Positions 57,351 to 64,000 of a DNA stretch of 64,000 bases are shown one piece after another. Within the stretch, counting starts at the first letter, position 1. Each line of letters begins with the position of its first letter. This DNA is from Hyphomicrobium sp. (lineage in GTDB: Bacteria; Pseudomonadota; Alphaproteobacteria; Rhizobiales; Hyphomicrobiaceae): positions 186,001 to 250,000 of the forward strand of contig JAFWGI010000005.1 of the NCBI GenBank assembly GCA_017512425.1. Reading direction: 5' to 3'. Under the pieces are notes generated by a model. The model searched no databases, was not told the DNA's origin, and worked only from the letters and a program-made list of their open reading frames with translations. Position numbers and translations under genes: made by a program.

Positions 57351-58796
57351 TTAAGCGCCGCGACGGTCGGTCCTGACGAACAGCATCAGCAGCGCGCCGA
57401 TGATCAGGAAGCCCAGCACTGCCGACATGCCGATCCGCTGACTTCCAGAGTACTGCGTGACGAACGCGACCAGGAATGGCGCGAGAAACGCCGTCACTTT
57501 GCCGGAGAACGCGAACAGTCCGAAAAATTGCGTCATCTTTTCTGCGGGTGCCAGGCGCGCCAGCAGCGAGCGGCTCGCGGCTTGAACGGGGGCGGCGACC
57601 AAGCCGACAATGATCGCGAACGCTAAGAATGTCTGCTCGCCAATTGACGAGAACGGCTTCGATCCGACAGCCTTTTCCGCAACTTCCGTCGTGAAGAGAA
57701 TGTGCGTCTTGTCGACCGATAGAATGCCAATCGCGCCGATGAGCAAAACCAACAGCGCGCCGATGATGACGGCCTTCGGTCCGAGTTTGTCGTCGAGCCG
57801 TCCGCCGACAAGCGCGCCGAATGCGCCAACCAGCGTCAGCACGATGCCGAAAATGCCAAGCTCTAGCGGTCCCCATCCGAAGACCGACGCACCGTAGATG
57901 CCGCCGAACGTGAAGATCGCCGTCAAGCCATCGGTGTAGAGCATTCGCGCGATCAGAAAGATCAGCAGGCTCGGCATGCTGGGCAGCGATTTGATCGTGT
58001 CCCAGAGTTCCGCGCCGGCCGATCTCTGCGTCGCCAACGGCGCAACTGTTGCGCGCTTATCCGGCACAAAAAGAAAGAACGGAATGATGAAGAGCGCGAA
58101 CCACAGCGCCGCAAACGGCCCGGTGATCCGGTCGCCCTGATGTTCCGCCGCATTCAGTTGCAGCAGAGGATCGAGGCCGAGCAGCGTCTTGGCCTCGCCC
58201 GGCAACGGCACGAGAAAACCTGCAACCAAGGCGAGGCTCGCCAATCCTCCGAAATATCCGACGGCCCAACCGGTCCCGGAGAGCCGTCCGAGTTCATCCT
58301 TCGGCACGAGACCGGTCATGATCGCGTTTGAAAATACGCCCATCAGTTCGGCGGCGAGGGTCGCGATGATGAAACCCGCGAGCACAAGCGCGATCGTTGT
58401 CATCGGTGCGCCCGGCGTCGCGAGCCAAAGCGTCGACAAGCCGGCGAGGAAGGTCATCGCGAGGCCCGCCATCCACGGTTTGCGGCGGCCGCGTCCGTCG
58501 GCGAGCGCGCCAAGAAACGGACTGACAATCGCGATCAGTAAACCGGCAACGGCTGCCGCATAGCCCCATAGCGACTGCCCGCAGGCAGCTCTCTCGCTAC
58601 CTTCCGCGATCAGCGAGCCGCACGCCGAATTCTCAACCACCGCGTTGGCGAAGTACGGCGCAAACAGGAACGTCTGCACGAGCGTGTAATAGGGCTGCGC
58701 CGCCCAATCGAACAGCATCCATGAGGCGCGGGCGCGCAGCGGAGCGCGTTCGATCGTTTCGCCCGCCGCAGCGCTGGCTGATACATCTGCCGACAT
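57351..58796 (-). CDS. MFS transporter, UMF1/Atg22-like family
   Basis: The 481-residue protein has about 12 membrane segments. The start [25 protein letters not shown] is the signature of the UMF1 (unknown major facilitator 1, Atg22-like) group. [17 protein letters not shown] is the MFS loop after the second segment, and [11 protein letters not shown] its equivalent in the second half. Yeast Atg22 exports amino acids from the vacuole; bacterial substrates are unknown. GGGGGAG lies about 7 bases before ATG 58796. Confidence 0.9.
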   Translation of the reverse strand: MSADVSASAAAGETIERAPLRARASWMLFDWAAQPYYTLVQTFLFAPYFANAVVENSACGSLIAEGSERAACGQSLWGYAAAVAGLLIAIVSPFLGALADGRGRRKPWMAGLAMTFLAGLSTLWLATPGAPMTTIALVLAGFIIATLAAELMGVFSNAIMTGLVPKDELGRLSGTGWAVGYFGGLASLALVAGFLVPLPGEAKTLLGLDPLLQLNAAEHQGDRITGPFAALWFALFIIPFFLFVPDKRATVAPLATQRSAGAELWDTIKSLPSMPSLLIFLIARMLYTDGLTAIFTFGGIYGASVFGWGPLELGIFGIVLTLVGAFGALVGGRLDDKLGPKAVIIGALLVLLIGAIGILSVDKTHILFTTEVAEKAVGSKPFSSIGEQTFLAFAIIVGLVAAPVQAASRSLLARLAPAEKMTQFFGLFAFSGKVTAFLAPFLVAFVTQYSGSQRIGMSAVLGFLIIGALLMLFVRTDRRGA

Positions 58797-58846
58797 CGTG
58801 TGCTCCCCCAGTCTCTGCCCGCAGACCGTTTAGCACAAAATGCGTG

Positions 58847-59470
58847 TCAGCCGTCCAGAACGATCAGGCGGTTTGGAAGTTCATTGGGATCACGCGATCC
58901 CGGTGGGAAATGTGTCGAAAGGTGTTCGCCAGCGTGCTTGATCGCCTGCACGAAACCGTCTGCCGGACGGCCCGCCCCAATATCGTTGGTCAGGTTATCG
59001 ACGATAATCTGCCATGTCCCCTCGGGCACGCGCGCATGGATACCGTAATCGGCGAGAACTTCGGCGTGACGTTCGGCGACGGATACAAAAATCAGAACGC
59101 CGGTTCGGCCCGTCGTCGTGTGCAGGCTTTGCGCGAGAAACTGTTCCGTTGCTCTGCGATGGGCATTGCCCTTGCGCACTGATCGCGGCACGAACGCGGC
59201 GCGCATGGATTTTGGCCAAAGTGCCGCGATCAACGCCAGGAACACGAGCAACTGGATCAGATAAATCCATTGCACCGGCATCCAGGTAAAATGGATCAGC
59301 GGCCACGGCACGATTAGAGCCGCTAACGCTGCCCATAGAAACGGAACGTACGTATATGAGCTGCTCGCTTCGGTAACGACGGCAACGATCTCGCCCGACG
59401 TGTTGCCCTCGGCTGCGGTGATCGCCGCCGAGATGCGCTCGCGCTCCTGATCCGAAAACAAGCTTTTCAT
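58847..59470 (-). CDS. TPM-domain membrane protein (Psb32/MOLO-1-like), third gene of the lemA unit
   Basis: This is a 207-residue protein. An N-terminal stretch (FSDQERERISAAITAAEGN) is followed by two membrane helices (about 43-62 and 68-86). The TPM part contains RTGVLIFVSVAERHAEVLADYGIHARVP, the motif of TLP18.3/Psb32/MOLO-1 proteins. The family is linked to photosystem repair in plants and receptor accessory roles in worms, with little known in bacteria. It lies 33 bases after the larger TPM gene, in a lemA-TPM-TPM unit. Confidence 0.85.
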   Translation of the reverse strand: MKSLFSDQERERISAAITAAEGNTSGEIVAVVTEASSSYTYVPFLWAALAALIVPWPLIHFTWMPVQWIYLIQLLVFLALIAALWPKSMRAAFVPRSVRKGNAHRRATEQFLAQSLHTTTGRTGVLIFVSVAERHAEVLADYGIHARVPEGTWQIIVDNLTNDIGAGRPADGFVQAIKHAGEHLSTHFPPGSRDPNELPNRLIVLDG

Positions 59471-59503
59471 CGTTGCTCTTTCCTACATTCCACGCGCGTC
59501 ATT

Positions 59504-60382
59504 TTACCAATCACCCGATGCGCCGCCGCCACCGAAACCGCCGCCGCCACCCGACCAGCCGCCGCCACCTCCGCCGCCAGACCAGCCCCCGCCCCAATCG
59601 CTGGAGCCGCCGGGCAGGACGATGATCGACCGATCGCGAGCGCGCTGTCTGTCGCGCTCGTATTGGCGTCGTTGTTCGGGCGTCAGATTCTGTTCCCACT
59701 CGCGCTGCGCAATCGCCTGCTGCCGCATCTGCCACAGGATGAAGCCAACGATCAGCGCGAACACGAGGAGGTGGATATACGGCGTCAGTTCGTCTTCCGG
59801 CGTTCGCTTGACGATCGCGCGGCGCTTCACCTCTTCGGCGTCGCCGAGCAGCACGGCTTTGATGTCGCGCACGCCGTCGCGGATGCCGGCCGAAAAATCA
59901 CCGCGTCTGAATTGCGTCAGGATGGCGTTCTGAACGATCAGCGTCGCCATCGTGTCGTTCAGCATCGGCTCCAGGCGGCGGCCGACCTCGATGCGCACCT
60001 TGCGCTCGTTCGGCGCGACGATCAGCACGACGCCGTTGTCTTTGTCTTTCTGGCCGATGCCCCACTTGCGCGCGAGGCCGATGCTGTAGTCTTCGATTGC
60101 GTAGCCGTCGAGCGACGGCACGGTCACGACCGCGACCTGATCGGTCGACGTCGCTTCGAGTGCCGCGAGTTCGGATTCGATCTGCGCCTTGTCGGCCGCG
60201 TTGATCAGGTTTGCGTTATCGACAATGCGCCCGGTCAGCTCGGGGTAGTTCGGCGCCGCGATCGCGAAAGCGACGCACAACGCGACAATCGCAAAAGCAG
60301 CCATGAGCAGCAGATAAAGCCTGCTGCCCAGACCGCTTTTGCCGAATGGCACTTTCAGCACGTCAACCAGCGCGTCACGCAT
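59504..60382 (-). CDS. TPM-domain membrane protein with Gly-rich tail (YgcG-like)
   Basis: This is a 292-residue protein. An N-terminal hydrophobic segment (about 22-42) acts as signal or anchor, followed by a TPM domain: LTGRIVDNANLI, VAVVTVPSLDGYAIEDYS and NGVVLIVAPNERKVRIEVGR. A second membrane helix lies near 205-222, then an Arg/Gln-rich segment and a C-terminal tail of about 40 residues made of Gly, Ser and Trp. This arrangement is that of YgcG-like proteins found next to lemA. It lies 36 bases after lemA. Confidence 0.88.
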   Translation of the reverse strand: MRDALVDVLKVPFGKSGLGSRLYLLLMAAFAIVALCVAFAIAAPNYPELTGRIVDNANLINAADKAQIESELAALEATSTDQVAVVTVPSLDGYAIEDYSIGLARKWGIGQKDKDNGVVLIVAPNERKVRIEVGRRLEPMLNDTMATLIVQNAILTQFRRGDFSAGIRDGVRDIKAVLLGDAEEVKRRAIVKRTPEDELTPYIHLLVFALIVGFILWQMRQQAIAQREWEQNLTPEQRRQYERDRQRARDRSIIVLPGGSSDWGGGWSGGGGGGGWSGGGGGFGGGGASGDW

Positions 60383-60418
60383 GCGACGTCATCCTGACTG
60401 CAAGCACGTGGCTTGACG

Positions 60419-61042
60419 TTATTTCTTTTCGAAGTCGACTTTCGGGACCGTCTGCTCCGACGCCGGGATATCGAACGTCGCCATTTCCTTCGACGAAGGA
60501 TACATGAACGACTTCCACCAGCGTCCCGGAATGGTCGTCAGCTCGGTATTGTAGACGCGAACGGCTTCGATGTAGTCGCGGCGTGCAATTGCGATGCGGT
60601 TTTCCGTGCCGGACAGTTCGCCCTGCAGCGCCAAGAAATTCTGGCCCGATTTGATGTCGGGATACTTCTCGGCAACCACCATCAAGCGTCCGAGCGCTCC
60701 ACCAAGCGTATTCTGCGCATCCTGGAACTGCTTCATGACGGCCGGATTATTCAACACGTCCGCCGGTAGGTTGATCTGGGCCTGTGTTGCCTTGGCGCGC
60801 GCTTCGACGACGTCGGTCAGAACCGACTTCTCCTGCTCGGCGAAACCTTTGACGGTCGAGACGAGGTTATCGATGAGGTCCGTACGGCGCTTGTACTGGT
60901 TCAGCACTTCGCTCCAGTTGGCTTTCGCCTGCTGTTCGTAGGTCGGGATATTGTTGATGCCGCAGCCTGCAACCACAACGGCTGCAAACAGGGTCATCAG
61001 AAGTGCGACGGAGCGGGTGGTGATGGAAACCGTGTGAGCCAT
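60419..61042 (-). CDS. lemA: LemA family lipoprotein
   Basis: The 207-residue protein has a lipoprotein signal with lipobox VVAGC (Cys27). The LemA helical bundle follows: YEQQAKANWSEVLNQYKRRTD, LIDNLVSTVKGFA, KSVLTDVVEARAKA and YPDIKSGQNFLALQ. The N-terminus should be lipid-anchored and facing the periplasm. LemA proteins are of unknown biochemical role and commonly travel with TPM proteins, as here. ATG 61042 gives a proper signal peptide, with AAGGA about 11 bases upstream. Confidence 0.93.
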   Translation of the reverse strand: MAHTVSITTRSVALLMTLFAAVVVAGCGINNIPTYEQQAKANWSEVLNQYKRRTDLIDNLVSTVKGFAEQEKSVLTDVVEARAKATQAQINLPADVLNNPAVMKQFQDAQNTLGGALGRLMVVAEKYPDIKSGQNFLALQGELSGTENRIAIARRDYIEAVRVYNTELTTIPGRWWKSFMYPSSKEMATFDIPASEQTVPKVDFEKK

Positions 61043-61412
61043 GACACGCACAATCCTTCTAAGACGGTCTTGGATCAGACCTGATGTCAGATCGGTGACG
61101 GGCGGCGGTTGGCATTGCCTCCGTTCCGACCGCAGACGCGAGCGCATCCGTCCGACGGTTCTTGTGGTATGGCGTTAACAAGCGGGACGCAAGAGCCAGA
61201 ACTTAATGTCGTCGGCTGTACAACAGTTATCCGGTTTACCACACCAACGCCTCGTCCTTCAGAGGCTCAGCCCCATCAGGTAATCTGTTCACTGAGGGCG
61301 CCGGAAAGACATCCCCCAACCGTGAGGGCGGCGGCTTGTCCGCATTCCACAATCGGGCGCTTCCAAAATCAAATCCCGCAACCTCAGTGTTGCATCCAAG
61401 GAGGCGTAGACT
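61043..61412. other. 370-base divergent intergenic region between lemA and the repeat-protein gene
   Basis: This region should hold promoters for both divergent genes. I found no convincing -35/-10 pair. AAGGAGG just before 61413 is a near-perfect ribosome site. Open frames crossing the region show no recognisable protein. Confidence 0.4.
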
Positions 61413-62156
61413 ATGCGTTTGGCAGCATCGGCCGTCGGCACGGCCATTGTCATCAGCGTTGCGACCATCGGCTCGGCGGAGGCCGGGCACTTCGGCTGTC
61501 ATGGCCGCGCCGTCGAATGCTATGAGAAAGTCAAGTTGCCGGATGTCTACGCCACGCAAGCGCGCTCGGTCGTCGTTCGCCCTGGTTACAGCCAGGTCGT
61601 CACCACGCCGCCCGTCGTCGTCAATCGCGCGGAGAAAGTTCTCGTCAGTCCAGGCCGTTGGCACGAGCGTCACAGTCCGGCTGTCTACGGAACACGCGCC
61701 GAGCGCGTTCTCGTCGCGCCAGCCTCGCGCAGCTATTCTGAAATTCCAGCCGTCACGCGCCGCGTCGAACGCACAGTCGTCGTCCAGCCGGGCAGCGTTC
61801 GCTGGCAACATAGCCGCGGTCTCTTCGGCCGTGAGAAACTGTGCAAGGTCAGAACACCGGCTGTCGTCAAGACAGTCGCTCACGATGTTGTCGTCTCGCC
61901 CGCCCGCCGCGTTGCGCACGACACGCCTGCCATCTATCGCACAGTGCATCGTCCGGTCGTGATTCAGCAGGCTGGCGTCAGCCGCAGCTATCAGGCGCCG
62001 ATGTATGCGAACGTCGTCCGCCCTGTCGTTATCCGGCCGGCAACGCAGCGCATCATCACGCATGCTCCGGTCGTCGGTGTCGTCCATGAACGCGTAAAAG
62101 TGCGCGACGGTGGCTATGGTTGGGCGCGCAGCGGCCGCGGCCTGTTCGACCACTAA
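61413..62156 (+). CDS. Secreted protein of eight short Val/Pro-rich repeats
   Basis: This is a 247-residue protein with a signal peptide (cleavage probably after GSAEA, residue 24) and a short Cys-containing start (CHGRAVEC). Residues 42-240 form eight tandem repeats of about 23 residues with the pattern P-x-V/I-x-x-x-V/A-x-x-x-V-x-V-x-P. Examples are PAVYGTRAERVLVAP, PAVVKTVAHDVVVSP and PAIYRTVHRPVVIQQ. A 14-residue insert interrupts the fourth. The protein is rich in Val, Arg and Pro and very basic, and should reach the periplasm or cell surface. Similar repeats occur in some OmpA-like envelope proteins. The function is unknown. It has an excellent ribosome site (AAGGAGG) and a strong terminator. 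Confidence 0.8.
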   Translation: MRLAASAVGTAIVISVATIGSAEAGHFGCHGRAVECYEKVKLPDVYATQARSVVVRPGYSQVVTTPPVVVNRAEKVLVSPGRWHERHSPAVYGTRAERVLVAPASRSYSEIPAVTRRVERTVVVQPGSVRWQHSRGLFGREKLCKVRTPAVVKTVAHDVVVSPARRVAHDTPAIYRTVHRPVVIQQAGVSRSYQAPMYANVVRPVVIRPATQRIITHAPVVGVVHERVKVRDGGYGWARSGRGLFDH

Positions 62157-62186
62157 ATCGCCTGCCACCATGTTCTAAAGTTCCTG

Positions 62187-62219
62187 AGGGGCGCGCCACC
62201 GGTCGCGCCCTTTTGTTTT
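62187..62219 (+). terminator. Intrinsic terminator after the repeat-protein gene
   Basis: gggcgcg (62189-62195) pairs with cgcgccc (62204-62210), extended by a G-U and an A-T pair, around an 8-base loop. It is followed by ttttgtttt (62211-62219), 31 bases after the stop codon. Confidence 0.9.
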
Positions 62220-62325
62220 GCGGGCCAATTCCAGGGATAGAATGCGCAGATTAATTTTGCCACGATCGGGCGGAATGGTCCGAAGATATGCTTTAGTCCG
62301 AGCACATTCGAGACCGGAGGCACCG

Positions 62326-64000
62326 TTGTTTTCTGCGCGCCGATATTTGACCAGAGCTATTTTTCTCGCTGCGGCCGTTACCTCAGCCTTTGCTGCATCT
62401 GGGGCTGCATCGCTGCCGGCTCATGCCGAACCAGGCGCCGCTTGCACGGACGGTTCCGATATCGCGCTTCTCGCAAGCCCGGTTCAGCCGTGGAAAGGCG
62501 CTCCCCTGCGCGTCGTCGTCACCACCGAGGCCGCCCACAGCGGCGAACTTGTCCTGACGGCGCCCGACGGCTCCACTGCGGTGACATCTGCCGAACGCCG
62601 CGGCGGGCCACCGTATTTCTGGATCGCCGAAGTCGCGTCGCCGTTTGCCGGAAAATGGAAAGCGACGCTGACGCGCAGCGCGGCGGCCGCCAATTGCAAA
62701 AGCATCACGCGCGAGATCAACGTTCACGCCGGCCGCCCCAAATCCATCGGCGAAGCCAAAGGCTACGTCTGGCCGATCCGCGGGAGCTGGAACCGCGACA
62801 CGGAGAACCTCTATTCGGCCTGGATCGAGAAGCTGTTCGACGCGCCGCTCGAAGAGCAACCCTCGTGGCCAGCGCTTCATGAAGTGCTGCGCGACCGCTC
62901 GCGCAACGTGCTGTTCAATCACTTGGGGCTTGGCGAAGACGAGAAGAAGCTCGTCATCAAGCCCGATTGCGCCGACCTTCCGTATTTCCTGCGCGCCTAC
63001 TTCGCATTCAAGCTTGGATTGCCTTACGGCTACGCCTCGTGCACCCGCGGCGGTGGCGGCAAGCCGCCGAAGTGCCGGGCGTGGCGCAGCATTCGCGCGG
63101 CCGACGCGCCGCCGTCCGAAGAGGCAAAGCCGGCGCAATCGAAAGGTATCCTGTCCGATATCTTCGGCGCCGCTGATGCAGCACCGGGTAAAAGCGACGC
63201 GCCGAAGCCGCCGCAAGGGCTCGTCAACGCGTTCGGCTTTTATTTGCGCTCGACCGTCGCCAACGGCGTGCATTCGGGTTCAGGACGCACCACCGCCGAC
63301 GATAACAGCACCGACTACTATCCCGTTTCACTGAGCGAGGCCGATCTGCGCCCAGGCACGGTATACGCCGATCCCTACGGGCATCTGCTCGTGCTGTCGA
63401 AGCGCGTGCCGCAGACAGATGGATCAGCTGGCGTGTTCCTCGCTGTCGACGGCCAGCCCGACGGCACGATCGCGCGCAAACGCTTCTGGCGCGGCAACTT
63501 TCTGTTCGCGCAAGACCCGGCGCTTGGCGGTCCGGGCTTCAAGCACTTTCGTCCGGTCGTCGCCGGAAAGGGCGGCGCGCTTCGGCGCTTGAGCAACGCC
63601 GAAATCGAAAAGCATGAGCACTACGGCAACTTCTCGCTCGACCAATCGAAGCTCAGCGTCGAGGACTTCTACGACCGGATGGACGACGTCATGTCGCCGG
63701 CGCCGCTCGACCCGCAGCGCGCATTGCTCGAAGCCGTAACCGCGCTTGAAGAGCAGGTGGTGGCGCGCGTGACCTCGGTCGAAAATGGCCGCAAGTATCT
63801 GGAGAAGGGCGGCAGCGACGTTGCCATGCCCGACGGCAACGCCATTTTCGAGACGACGGGCGCCTGGGAAGACTTCGCGACGCCGTCGCGCGATCTGCGT
63901 CTGCTGATCGCGATCGACGTCGTCCGCAATTTCCCGGAGCGCGTCGCGCGCCGCCCGGAACGGTATGCGATGCCGAAGGATAAATCCGCCGCCGACGTCA
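62326..64000 (+). CDS. Large exported protein with possible NlpC/P60- or papain-like Cys/His pair (3' truncated by window edge)
   Basis: The frame opens at TTG 62326, five bases after a perfect GGAGG, and stays open to the window edge, giving at least 558 residues. The N-terminus is a signal peptide with paired arginines (MFSARRYLTRAIFLAAAV, cleavage near AHAEP). Residues about 55-135 look like a beta-rich domain (WKGAPLRVVVTTEAAHSGEL). In the next domain DCADLPYFLRAYFAFKLGLP has Cys215 at the start of a helix, and YADPYGHLLVLS has His353 in a strand, the order of a papain/NlpC-type peptidase. A Pro/Ala-rich insert lies at 258-300. I do not recognise a named family, and enzymatic activity is an inference. 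Confidence 0.75.
   Translation, partial: MFSARRYLTRAIFLAAAVTSAFAASGAASLPAHAEPGAACTDGSDIALLASPVQPWKGAPLRVVVTTEAAHSGELVLTAPDGSTAVTSAERRGGPPYFWIAEVASPFAGKWKATLTRSAAAANCKSITREINVHAGRPKSIGEAKGYVWPIRGSWNRDTENLYSAWIEKLFDAPLEEQPSWPALHEVLRDRSRNVLFNHLGLGEDEKKLVIKPDCADLPYFLRAYFAFKLGLPYGYASCTRGGGGKPPKCRAWRSIRAADAPPSEEAKPAQSKGILSDIFGAADAAPGKSDAPKPPQGLVNAFGFYLRSTVANGVHSGSGRTTADDNSTDYYPVSLSEADLRPGTVYADPYGHLLVLSKRVPQTDGSAGVFLAVDGQPDGTIARKRFWRGNFLFAQDPALGGPGFKHFRPVVAGKGGALRRLSNAEIEKHEHYGNFSLDQSKLSVEDFYDRMDDVMSPAPLDPQRALLEAVTALEEQVVARVTSVENGRKYLEKGGSDVAMPDGNAIFETTGAWEDFATPSRDLRLLIAIDVVRNFPERVARRPERYAMPKDKSAADV

Noticed and set aside
62383..63273. Minus-strand frame of 296 codons near the right end
   Set aside because: The plus strand has an uninterrupted frame with a good ribosome site, a signal peptide and plausible domains, so the minus frame is a shadow.

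Overview
The window is chromosomal DNA of a GC-rich alphaproteobacterium, most likely of the order Hyphomicrobiales and possibly Hyphomicrobium or a relative. This rests on gene orders that are common there: zapE-mdh-sucC-sucD-sucA-sucB-lpdA; hemC-hemD-mic60-hemY divergent from tsaD-gpsA; and a sdhAF4 homologue, htpX, rsmB, a heparinase II/III-like gene and purH in a row. Both tRNAs have CGN anticodons, and many genes start with GTG or TTG. I see no insertion sequence, prophage, CRISPR array, rRNA or origin. Almost all of the DNA is coding.

Layout. 1-10654 (+): end of zapE, then malate dehydrogenase, succinyl-CoA ligase and the three 2-oxoglutarate dehydrogenase subunits. sucC and sucD are separated by 370 bases containing hairpins, and a small degenerate nucleotidyltransferase-like gene lies between sucB and lpdA. 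10727-15329: DUF2177 membrane protein, TraB/GumN protein, XerC, a GlcD-type flavoprotein and a transaldolase-like aldolase. 15469-20596 (+): priA, gshB, a ComM/YifB AAA+ protein and a KTSC protein. 20740-22293 (-): folD, DUF167, yggT. Then tRNA-Ala(CGC), a short-chain dehydrogenase and a lone HigA-type regulator.

24225-31195 is a sugar and glycosylation cluster. A GT2-like glycosyltransferase, a sugar C-methyltransferase-like protein and an NAD-dependent epimerase are read leftward. A TPR/O-GlcNAc-transferase-like (SPINDLY-type) protein and a TPR/GT-B-like protein are read rightward from the same divergent region. After a DUF3617 protein and tRNA-Thr(CGT) come hemY, alphaproteobacterial mic60, hemD and hemC (-), with tsaD and gpsA (+).

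39731-44470 is a second surface-sugar locus: an STT3-like polytopic GT-C protein, a UDP-galactopyranose-mutase-like flavoprotein, a GtrA protein and a TylF-like methyltransferase. 44604-47824 holds an EVE protein overlapping a METTL20-like lysine methyltransferase, then acs. 47900-50819 holds two paralogous TadG/vWA proteins with no other tad gene nearby. 50974-57347 is the sdhAF4-htpX-rsmB-heparinase-like-purH stretch. 57351-61042 (-) holds a UMF1-family transporter, then lemA with two TPM-domain proteins. The right end has a secreted protein made of eight short repeats and the start of a large secreted protein with a possible papain-like Cys/His pair, which runs off the edge.

The central metabolism genes fit together as the lower TCA cycle plus acetate activation. 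The less ordinary parts are the two sugar loci, the vWA pair, the sucC/sucD gap, the degenerate gene inside the suc cluster, the repeat protein and the edge gene. I did not find a defence system or another clearly new multi-gene machine, and the candidates are ranked in the findings.
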